Assembly: GCA_035543875.1 (NCBI GenBank)
Contig: DATKIY010000258.1
Span: 1-9,323 of the forward strand
Origin: DATKIY01 sp035543875
GTDB taxonomy: Bacteria; Actinomycetota; Actinomycetes; JAHEKZ01
Reading direction: 5' to 3'
DNA length: 9,323 nt
The notes under the pieces are model-generated. The model worked only from the letters and a program-made list of their open reading frames with translations, was not told where the DNA came from and ran no database searches. The translations under genes and the position numbers were made by a program. Of the stretch, positions 1 to 5,580 are shown one piece after another. Every line of letters starts with the position of its first letter. Position 1 is the first letter of the stretch.

Positions 1-187
1 CCACCCAGGACGCTTCCTCGCGGCGAGCCATCTCCGCCATGAACCCGAACTGCGAGGCCTGCGCAAACCCCACCGTCTTCTCCCACTCGACAACACCATC
101 CCGCAGCTGCACATCCGACAACTGCCGAGGGTCGGCCGCCAGCAAAGTGCCGGTGCAGCCGGGAGTGTCCATCGAATGTTCGAACAT
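1..187 (-). CDS. DUF222 (13E12-repeat) protein, N-terminal fragment
   Basis: This reading frame opens at ATG 187-185 and is still open after 62 codons at the left edge, so only the N-terminus is seen. The region around residues 24-57 (LSDVQLRDGVVEWEKTVGFA and then an Ala/Gln/Met/Arg-rich helix ending in EMARREE) resembles the start of DUF222. That domain usually precedes a C-terminal HNH nuclease domain, which would lie outside the window. Family members are common, often multicopy, in actinobacteria, and 13E12 genes of M. tuberculosis are reported to be DNA-damage inducible. A second in-frame ATG at 172-170 is possible. I prefer 187 because it starts with MFE, as many relatives do, and because it lies exactly where a leaderless transcript from the upstream promoter motif would begin. 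There is no Shine-Dalgarno before either ATG. The gene lies downstream of proS on the same strand. Nuclease activity is inferred from the family, not seen. Confidence 0.75.
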   Translation of the reverse strand, partial: MFEHSMDTPGCTGTLLAADPRQLSDVQLRDGVVEWEKTVGFAQASQFGFMAEMARREEASWV

Positions 188-195
188 GTGTGCTA
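180..195 (-). promoter_or_regulatory. Candidate LexA (SOS) box over DUF222 start codon
   Basis: On the minus strand this reads TAGCACACATGTTCGA. Compared with the actinobacterial SOS box TCGAAC-N4-GTTCGA, the half-site GTTCGA is perfect and the other half has two mismatches, with the spacer length exact. The box covers the ATG at 187-185 and the start region implied by the adjacent PafBC-like motif, so bound LexA would block initiation. An overlapping 12-bp perfect palindrome, ATGTTCGAACAT, lies at 176-187. Confidence 0.45.
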
Positions 196-217
196 TTTTG
201 GCACACCCCACCGACAG
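195..217 (-). promoter_or_regulatory. PafBC (RecA-NDp)-type promoter motif for DUF222 gene
   Basis: Read on the minus strand, CTGTCGGTG (217-209) is followed by exactly 8 nt and then CAAAAT (200-195). The published actinobacterial RecA-NDp/PafBC consensus is TTGTCRGTG-N8-TANNNT. The upstream block matches at 8 of 9 positions, the spacer is exact, and the -10 lacks only its first T. Seven nucleotides separate the -10 from the ATG at 187, so transcription would start at or next to the A of the start codon and give a leaderless mRNA. The match is by eye. Confidence 0.55.
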
Positions 218-242
218 TCCACCCGTTCTCCACAAGGGCATA

Positions 243-258
243 TCGAAACCAATTTCGA
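243..258. promoter_or_regulatory. 16-bp perfect palindrome, LexA-like
   Basis: TCGAAACCAATTTCGA is a pair of 6-bp arms around CCAA, in the proS-DUF222 gap. It keeps the outer TCGAA/TTCGA arms and the spacing of an actinobacterial SOS box, but the inner C and G are symmetrically changed to A and T. It lies 26 bp upstream of the PafBC-like motif. It could be a second, weaker operator or only a short hairpin after proS. It has no T-run, so an intrinsic terminator is unlikely. Confidence 0.3.
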
Positions 259-273
259 ACCTGCCGATACCGG

Positions 274-2040
274 CTAACCGAGCTCCCCGAGCAGCGTCTG
301 AGCAGCCACTCCAACAGGCACATCGCGACGGTCACCCGAGCGACGATCGCGCACCTCAATCACGTCATCAGCCAAGTTCTTTCCGATCACCACGATCGTT
401 GGAATGCCAAGCAGTTCGGCGTCCTTGAACTTGACTCCCGGTGAAACTTTGGGTCGGTCGTCATAAAGCACGCGCATCCCACCAGCCTCCAACTCCAGCG
501 ACAACGCCGCGGCGAAGTCGAAGACCGACTGCTCTTTGCCGGTAGCCACGACGTGGACGTCAGCTGGCGCGATCTCGCGCGGCCAACACAAGCCAAGTTC
601 ATCGTGATTGAGTTCCGCGATAGCCGCGAGGGCACGCGAGACGCCAATGCCATACGAACCCATGGTGACGGTGACCAGTTTGCCGTTCTCGTCGAGTACG
701 CGAAGGCCCAAAGCGTCGGCGTACTTACGTCCCAACTGGAAGATATGGCCGATTTCGATTCCCCGCGCGAGCTGTAGAGCTGAGCCACAGTTCGGACACG
801 CATCACCGGCGCGAACCTCAGCAGCCTCGATCACGCCATCGGCTGTGAAGTCGCGACCGAACACCAGATCGATCACGTGCTGACCGTCGGCGTCAGCACC
901 AGTCACCCAACGACTGCCTGGTACCACTCGCGGATCCACGAGATAACGAACCTTCGCGGGTTTCTCCGCCCCGAGTGCCTTTGGTCCGATGTAGCCCTTA
1001 ATCAGCGTTGGCTGCTTCGCAAAGTCCTCGTCAGTGAAGGGTTCAACTTCCGCTGGTTCGACCTGAGCCTGCAGTCGCTTGTCGTCAATGTCCCGGTCAC
1101 CGGGCAGGCCGATCGCTAGCGCCTCGACCCGCCCGTCCGGATAGCGAATATTCACGACAACGTTTTTCAGCGTGTCGGCAGCAGTCCACTCCCGATCACT
1201 GCGCTGTAGTTCGGGCGTCTTGTTCAGTAGGTCAACCAGAGTTGCGATGGTTGGTGTGTCCGGCGTTTGCTCTGCATGTGCCGCGGGAACAGAAGTGAAG
1301 TCGATGTCGGCAGGCACCGGAGTACGCACCGCCTCTACGTTCGCCGCATAGTCACAAGACGTGCATGACACGTACGTGTCTTCGCCGACATCGCAAGGTG
1401 CCAAGAACTCTTCCGAAGCTGATCCTCCCATCGCGCCGGACATCGCGGCCACAATGACGTATGGCAAACCCAAGCGGTCGAACGTGCGAATGTAAGCCTC
1501 GCGATGTTGGTCATACGCGCGTTGCAGGCCGTCATCGTCGACCGTAAACGAGTACGAGTCCTTCATGATGAACTCGCGACCGCGAAGGAGCCCAGCTCGC
1601 GGCCGGGCTTCGTCGCGATACTTGGTTTGAATCTGGTAGATCGACAGTGGCAGGTCCTTGTACGACGAGTACAAATCCTTCACCAACAACGAAAACATTT
1701 CTTCGTGTGTCGGACCGAGCAGATAGTCGGCGCCCTTTCGATCCTTGAGTCGGAAGATGTTGTCTCCGTACTCCGTCCACCGCCCAGTCGCTTCGTAGGG
1801 CTCACGCGGCAACAGCGCGGGGAAGTGAACTTCCTGAGCCCCAGAAAGGTTCATCTCCTCACGGACGACGCGCTCGACGTTGCGGAGCACCTCGTACCCA
1901 AGCGGGAGCCAGGAGTAGATGCCCGGCGCCGCCCGCCGGATGTATCCGGCCCTGACCAAAAGTCGATGGCTCGGCACTTCGGCGTCAGCGGGATCCTCAC
2001 GCAACGTGCGGAGAAACAGCGACGACATCCGAAGTAGCAC
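274..2040 (-). CDS. proS: Prolyl-tRNA synthetase, bacterial type with editing domain
   Basis: This cytoplasmic class II synthetase charges tRNA-Pro with proline. The 588 residues match the usual length of actinobacterial ProS. Motif 1 lies around residues 39-62 (Pro39), followed by the GPTHEE substrate loop at 109-114, motif 2 at about 139-165 (YRDEARPRAGLLRGREF) and motif 3 at 461-469 (GSYGIGVSR). The insert at about 230-405 between motifs 2 and 3 is the INS/YbaK-like domain that deacylates mischarged Ala-tRNA-Pro. The anticodon-binding domain fills about 490-588. Two cysteine pairs (C226/C229 and C415/C418) flank the insert. The start is GTG 2040-2038, giving MLLRMSSLFLRTLREDPADAE as in relatives, with AAGGAG at 2052-2047 spaced six bases away. 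The next gene upstream ends 123 nt away, so proS may have its own promoter in addition to read-through. Confidence 0.97.
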   Translation of the reverse strand: MLLRMSSLFLRTLREDPADAEVPSHRLLVRAGYIRRAAPGIYSWLPLGYEVLRNVERVVREEMNLSGAQEVHFPALLPREPYEATGRWTEYGDNIFRLKDRKGADYLLGPTHEEMFSLLVKDLYSSYKDLPLSIYQIQTKYRDEARPRAGLLRGREFIMKDSYSFTVDDDGLQRAYDQHREAYIRTFDRLGLPYVIVAAMSGAMGGSASEEFLAPCDVGEDTYVSCTSCDYAANVEAVRTPVPADIDFTSVPAAHAEQTPDTPTIATLVDLLNKTPELQRSDREWTAADTLKNVVVNIRYPDGRVEALAIGLPGDRDIDDKRLQAQVEPAEVEPFTDEDFAKQPTLIKGYIGPKALGAEKPAKVRYLVDPRVVPGSRWVTGADADGQHVIDLVFGRDFTADGVIEAAEVRAGDACPNCGSALQLARGIEIGHIFQLGRKYADALGLRVLDENGKLVTVTMGSYGIGVSRALAAIAELNHDELGLCWPREIAPADVHVVATGKEQSVFDFAAALSLELEAGGMRVLYDDRPKVSPGVKFKDAELLGIPTIVVIGKNLADDVIEVRDRRSGDRRDVPVGVAAQTLLGELG

Positions 2041-2046
2041 GGGGAT

Positions 2047-2052
2047 CTCCTT
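2047..2052 (-). promoter_or_regulatory. proS ribosome-binding site
   Basis: AAGGAG on the minus strand, six bases before the GTG at 2040. It is the strongest argument for this non-ATG start over the internal ATG four codons later. Confidence 0.75.
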
Positions 2053-2092
2053 TTGCCACGAATTTTGCGACGAACACGCACTGGTAGCAGCG

Positions 2093-2121
2093 AGGATATC
2101 GGCGCAGCGCAGATGTCCTAA
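2093..2121 (-). promoter_or_regulatory. Candidate sigma-70-type promoter for proS
   Basis: On the minus strand TTAGGA (2121-2116) and TATCCT (2098-2093) are separated by exactly 17 nt; each matches 4 of 6 consensus bases. Initiation would be near 2086, leaving a leader of about 45 nt with the AAGGAG site inside it. The 123-nt gap before proS is the largest gap within the minus-strand gene series after the exporter, which fits a separate promoter. Confidence 0.35.
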
Positions 2122-2134
2122 TGGATAACTAGCA

Positions 2135-2158
2135 CGACCGGGCTGAACTGCCCGATCG
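2135..2158 (-). terminator. Hairpin after GNAT gene, possible terminator
   Basis: CGGGC (2139-2143) pairs with GCCCG (2150-2154) around a 6-nt loop. After one C/A mismatch the stem continues for three more pairs to 2135 and 2158. It begins six bases downstream of the GNAT stop. No T-run follows on the minus strand, so it is at best a weak or U-less terminator, or an mRNA 3'-end stabiliser. Confidence 0.3.
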
Positions 2159-2163
2159 ACACA

Positions 2164-3048
2164 TCAGAACAAGATGGTCGTAAACCGACCAACTTGTTCG
2201 AAGCCCACCTGTTCGTAGGCTCGGCGCGCTGGTTCGTTGTGCCCGTTCACGTACAAGCTGACCGTAGGGGCGACCGACTCTTGAGCAGCGGTGACGACCG
2301 CTGACATGCCTGGCGCTGAAAGTCCGGTGCCTCGGTGCTCCGGGTGAACCCATACCCCCTGAACTTGGCAGGCCTGCCGCGAGGCGGCACCGATCTCTGC
2401 CTTAAACAGCACCTTGCCATTTACGATCCGCGCGAACGCGCGTCCCGAAGCAACGAGCTCTTTGACCCTGGCCCGATAGAGCGCTCCACCGTCGTTTCCC
2501 ATCGGTGAAACACCGACCTCTTCGGTAAACATGTCGATGCACGCCGGCAAGATGAGCTCGAACTCCTCGTCTCTGACCTGGCGTACGTCCTCGTCCGGAG
2601 CTACATCGGGCGGATGGGCAATGGCCAGAAGTGGCTGGTCTCGTCGAACCTCGCGAGCTGGACCCCACGAAGTTCCCAACAGCGCCCAAAGGTTTTCGAC
2701 TGGTTCGCTCACGCCGACCATCGACGAGCAGCGTCTGCCCTGTCTACGGGCTCTGTCGGCAAATGCCTGCAGCGCTGTCGGGTCATCGCCGGCCGGCACC
2801 AGATTTGCCCCGGCGTAGCAAAGTGCAGAAAGTCGCCCGTCCTTGACGTATCCCCAGAGCTCTCCGCCTAACCGCCAGGCGTGGTCCCTAGCGGCTTGCA
2901 CTCTGGACGCGATAAATACGTTCGCGACCGGGTCACGAGCCAGAAAGGCGTCGGCCTCGTCGAGGTCGTCGCGGCCCAGCACGCGAAGGGCGGATGTCGA
3001 CAGCACGGAACCAGCATGCCCGACGTCGTGGCGGCCATGCGCGATCAA
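2164..3048 (-). CDS. GNAT-family acetyltransferase with DUF4081-like N-terminus
   Basis: This is a two-domain protein of 294 residues resembling the Rv2867c group, which also follows gcpE (ispG) in Mycobacterium. Residues about 20-140 form the DUF4081-like domain, with the typical stretch LARDPVANVFIASRV (36-50). Residues about 150-294 are the GNAT fold, with QVQGVWVHPEHRGTGLSAPG (228-247) carrying the R/Q-x-x-G-x-G/A-like acetyl-CoA pyrophosphate loop and SLYVNGHNEPARRAYEQVGF (264-283) as the C-terminal motif. It should transfer an acetyl group from acetyl-CoA in the cytoplasm; the substrate is unknown. The frame can start at TTG 3048-3046, which overlaps the ispG stop (TTGA), or at GTG 3006-3004, which gives MLSTSALRVLGRDD and fits relatives about as well. 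Neither has a strong ribosome-binding site; the weak GGTGG at 3060-3056 would serve the TTG. It is translationally coupled or closely linked to ispG in either case. Confidence 0.88.
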   Translation of the reverse strand: MIAHGRHDVGHAGSVLSTSALRVLGRDDLDEADAFLARDPVANVFIASRVQAARDHAWRLGGELWGYVKDGRLSALCYAGANLVPAGDDPTALQAFADRARRQGRRCSSMVGVSEPVENLWALLGTSWGPAREVRRDQPLLAIAHPPDVAPDEDVRQVRDEEFELILPACIDMFTEEVGVSPMGNDGGALYRARVKELVASGRAFARIVNGKVLFKAEIGAASRQACQVQGVWVHPEHRGTGLSAPGMSAVVTAAQESVAPTVSLYVNGHNEPARRAYEQVGFEQVGRFTTILF

Positions 3049-4211
3049 TGAACGACCACCTCTGCCGCAGCACCCGTCTCGGGGTCAACTCCCATCTGGT
3101 CGGCCAGCCGGAGGGCTTCCTCGATCAGCGTTTCCACGATGTCAGCCTCAGGGACGGTCTTGATGACTTCACCCCTGACGAAGATCTGCCCTTTGCCGTT
3201 GCCGGAAGCCACCCCAAGATCCGCCTCCCGGGCCTCCCCCGGACCGTTGACGACGCAACCCATGACAGCCACGCGTAGCGGCACGGCAAGGCCTTCCAGC
3301 CCAGCCGTTACTTGCTCCGCGAGGGTGTAGACGTCAACCTGCGCACGACCGCAACTCGGGCAAGACACAATTTCCAACCCGCGCTCACGCAAACCCAGCG
3401 ACTCCAAGATCTGGTTGCCAACCTTTACTTCTTCGACCGGCGGCGCGGACAGCGACACTCGAATCGTGTCGCCGATCCCGTCCGCGAGCAGCGCCCCGAA
3501 GGCAACAGCGGACTTAATGGTCCCCTGGAAAGTGGGGCCAGCTTCTGTGACCCCGAGGTGCAGCGGGTACTCGCACTGTTCGGACAGCTGGCGGTACGCC
3601 GAGACCATCACAACGGGATCGTGGTGTTTCACAGAGATTTTGATGTCCTGAAAACCATGCTCCTCAAACAGCGAGCATTCCCAAAGCGCGGATTCGACGA
3701 GGGCTTCTGGTGTCGCTTTACCGTACTTGGCAAGCAGTCGGGGATCCAAGGATCCAGCGTTCACGCCAATGCGAATCGGTACACCAGCATCGGCTGCAGC
3801 TCGTGCAATCTCACTGACCTTGTCGTCAAACTGCTTGATGTTCCCCGGGTTAACCCGAACCCCAGCGCAGCCGGCGTCGATCGCCGCGAACACGTACTTC
3901 GGCTGAAAGTGAATGTCGGCAATAACCGGGATTTGTGACTTTTGCGCGATCGCGGGCAACGCATCCGCATCATCTTGGCTCGGGCAAGCCACGCGAACGA
4001 TTTGGCAGCCTGATGCGGTCAGCTCTGCGATCTGCTGGAGTGTCGCATTGATGTCGGCCGTCACCGTTGTCGTCATCGACTGAACCGAGACAGGCGCGTC
4101 ACCACCCACAGCCACTGGATGCGTTGGGTGTCGCAGGACGAGTTGACGGGTACGCCGCCGCTCAGCCAGCGGCTTCGGCGGAGTCGCCGGGAGGCCAAGG
4201 TTGATGCTCAT
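3045..4211 (-). CDS. ispG: 4-hydroxy-3-methylbut-2-enyl diphosphate synthase (IspG/GcpE)
   Basis: This enzyme carries out the penultimate step of the MEP isoprenoid pathway, reductively converting MEcPP to HMBPP with a [4Fe-4S] cluster in the cytoplasm. The 388 residues are the usual length for the two-domain bacterial form. A TIM-barrel domain covers about 18-275 (PVSVQSMTTT at 40-49, VRVACPSQDD at 72-81, GVRVNPGNI at 117-125) and the cluster domain follows. The ligands are C284 and C287 (SCPSCGR), C319 (MGCVVNGPGE) and E326. These have the same 3/32/7 spacing as C270, C273, C305 and E312 of the E. coli enzyme. The start is ATG 4211-4209. No Shine-Dalgarno precedes it, but a small ORF stops across this ATG, so coupled initiation is plausible. 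The stop overlaps the possible TTG start of the GNAT gene. Confidence 0.98.
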   Translation of the reverse strand: MSINLGLPATPPKPLAERRRTRQLVLRHPTHPVAVGGDAPVSVQSMTTTVTADINATLQQIAELTASGCQIVRVACPSQDDADALPAIAQKSQIPVIADIHFQPKYVFAAIDAGCAGVRVNPGNIKQFDDKVSEIARAAADAGVPIRIGVNAGSLDPRLLAKYGKATPEALVESALWECSLFEEHGFQDIKISVKHHDPVVMVSAYRQLSEQCEYPLHLGVTEAGPTFQGTIKSAVAFGALLADGIGDTIRVSLSAPPVEEVKVGNQILESLGLRERGLEIVSCPSCGRAQVDVYTLAEQVTAGLEGLAVPLRVAVMGCVVNGPGEAREADLGVASGNGKGQIFVRGEVIKTVPEADIVETLIEEALRLADQMGVDPETGAAAEVVVH

Positions 4212-4288
4212 CGTTGTTGCTTGACGCGCTCAGGCATGGAACCAGGCTCAGTCATGGAACCAGTATGGCCACTCATGTCCACACTCAC
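4208..4288 (-). CDS. Possible 26-codon ORF bridging rseP and ispG
   Basis: The rseP-ispG gap is filled by an open frame from GTG 4288-4286, which overlaps the rseP stop as GTGA, to TGA 4210-4208, which overlaps the ispG start as ATGA. In-frame ATGs also occur at 4276, 4255 and 4237, so shorter versions are possible. The peptide includes a six-residue near-repeat, GSMTEP then GSMPER, encoded by an 18-bp tandem duplication, and ends in a basic VKQQR. No known family is recognised. It may be a coupling ORF that hands ribosomes from rseP to ispG, since ispG has no visible ribosome-binding site. It may equally be untranslated or a chance open frame in a short gap. Confidence 0.35.
   Translation of the reverse strand: MSVDMSGHTGSMTEPGSMPERVKQQR
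4228..4263 (-). repeat. 18-bp tandem duplication upstream of ispG
   Basis: Units 4228-4245 and 4246-4263 are adjacent and identical at 17 of 18 positions. The plus-strand unit is GCTCAGKCATGGAACCAG, where K is G in the first copy and T in the second. The length is a multiple of three, so the open frame through the gap is kept. Each unit carries one minus-strand ATG. Confidence 0.9.
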
Positions 4289-5580
4289 CCGCCGACGCGG
4301 ATGGGGTTCACGACATCGGCGTAAATCAGCAGGCTGGACATGGCAATCAGGACGATCGCCACCGTGTAGGCGACCGGCAACATTCGGGCTACGTCGACCG
4401 GCCCCGGATCGGGCCGGTGACGGACTCGCGCAATCTGGCGACGGCCTCCCTCATAGAGCGCACCTGCGACGTGACCACCGTCGAGCGGGAGGAGGGGAAT
4501 CAGGTTGAACAAGAACAGCGCCATGTTGAGCGACGCCAGAATCAACAGCCAGCTCGACAACTTCCAAGAGATCGGCACGGGACCCTCGGCGACCTCTGCG
4601 CTGATCCTGCCGACCCCGACCAAGCTCACCGGACTGTTGACGTCACGTTCCTGGTTACTGAAGGCAGCGTTCCAGATTCCGACCATCTTCGACGGAATCG
4701 CAGCCACCGACTGGGCGGACAGGGAGACGAATTGCCACATGCGACCTGGCACAGCAGAAATCGGCTGGCGCACTTGAGCGATCGTTGGTGAGACGCCCAA
4801 GAACCCGGCTGTATAGAACTCCCCCGGGTGATCGACGTTTTCGACTTTCGTCGTCGCAATCGTCGGAGTGAGCGTGACGGTTTCTCCGTCACGCTCAACA
4901 GTCAGAGTGACCTGCTCACCGGCCGAGTCGCGAACTTGGGCGAGGAAGTCGTTCCACGAGTCCCCGGTCTGACCGTTGATCGCCACGATCACGTCACCCT
5001 TTTGCAGCCCAGCATCGGCAGCCGGACTGGACGGGTCCCCGGCCTCACATTTCTCACCCGCCGCACTGGGCACGCAGGCTGCAACCTTGAAAACCTTGGG
5101 CGTTGGTTCCACGTTTCCAACGAGAGCCAGCGCGATCGTGAACAGCAAGATCGCCAACACCAAGTTCATGGTGGGACCGCCGAGCATGATGACGAGCTTT
5201 TTGGGAACCGTCAGTTGGTAGAAAGCGCGGTGTTCCTCCCCCGCGGAAATCTCATCGGCTGACGTTCGCCTGGCGTCCTCGATCATCGACTGGAACGGCC
5301 CCGTCGACGTCGCACTAACCACCAGCTCCCCATCGCGATTGCGCCTGGGTGGGAACATCCCAACCATCCGGATGTAGCCACCGAGCGGGATGGCCTTTGC
5401 GCCGTACTCGGTCTCACCTTTGGTCTTCGACCAGATTGTTGGACCGAAACCGACCATGTACTGAGTGACGCGGACACCAAACCGTTTGGCTGGAACCAAA
5501 TGGCCAACCTCGTGAAGCGCGATCGAGGCCATCACACCCAGGAAGAAGACGAGAATGCCCAAAAGCCCAGCGCCACTCAT
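4285..5580 (-). CDS. rseP: Site-2 protease, RseP/Rip1-like M50 metalloprotease
   Basis: This intramembrane zinc protease is of the RseP/Rip1 type. In relatives it cleaves membrane-bound anti-sigma factors after a first periplasmic cut and so releases extracytoplasmic-function sigma factors. It has 431 residues. The first membrane helix (about 5-27) carries the HEVGH zinc motif with H23, E24 and H27. A second helix is at about 129-154, a single PDZ domain at about 160-245 (GLQKGDVIVAINGQ at 191-204), a third helix at about 342-362 ending in the third zinc-ligand motif LDGG (366-369, D367), and a last helix at about 402-424. The outward-facing PDZ region has two cysteines, C169 and C178, that could form a disulfide. 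ATG 5580 overlaps the dxr stop (ATGA), and a strong GGAGG at 5592-5588, seven bases away, fixes the start. Substrates cannot be told from the window. Confidence 0.96.
   Translation of the reverse strand: MSGAGLLGILVFFLGVMASIALHEVGHLVPAKRFGVRVTQYMVGFGPTIWSKTKGETEYGAKAIPLGGYIRMVGMFPPRRNRDGELVVSATSTGPFQSMIEDARRTSADEISAGEEHRAFYQLTVPKKLVIMLGGPTMNLVLAILLFTIALALVGNVEPTPKVFKVAACVPSAAGEKCEAGDPSSPAADAGLQKGDVIVAINGQTGDSWNDFLAQVRDSAGEQVTLTVERDGETVTLTPTIATTKVENVDHPGEFYTAGFLGVSPTIAQVRQPISAVPGRMWQFVSLSAQSVAAIPSKMVGIWNAAFSNQERDVNSPVSLVGVGRISAEVAEGPVPISWKLSSWLLILASLNMALFLFNLIPLLPLDGGHVAGALYEGGRRQIARVRHRPDPGPVDVARMLPVAYTVAIVLIAMSSLLIYADVVNPIRVGG

Noticed and set aside
243..258. Palindrome read as the proS intrinsic terminator
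   Set aside because: The stem is only six AT-rich pairs with no T-run downstream on the minus strand; an operator reading fits better.
39..444. Two plus-strand frames over 39-428 and 190-444
   Set aside because: They span the DUF222 start, the intergenic gap and the proS 3' end on the opposite strand and have no domain or ribosome-binding support.
1504..2037. 177-codon open frame on the plus strand
   Set aside because: It is antisense to the catalytic part of proS and mirrors its codon pattern.
3312..3938. 208-codon open frame on the plus strand
   Set aside because: It is antisense to ispG, whose cluster ligands and full length are intact; no family features are seen.
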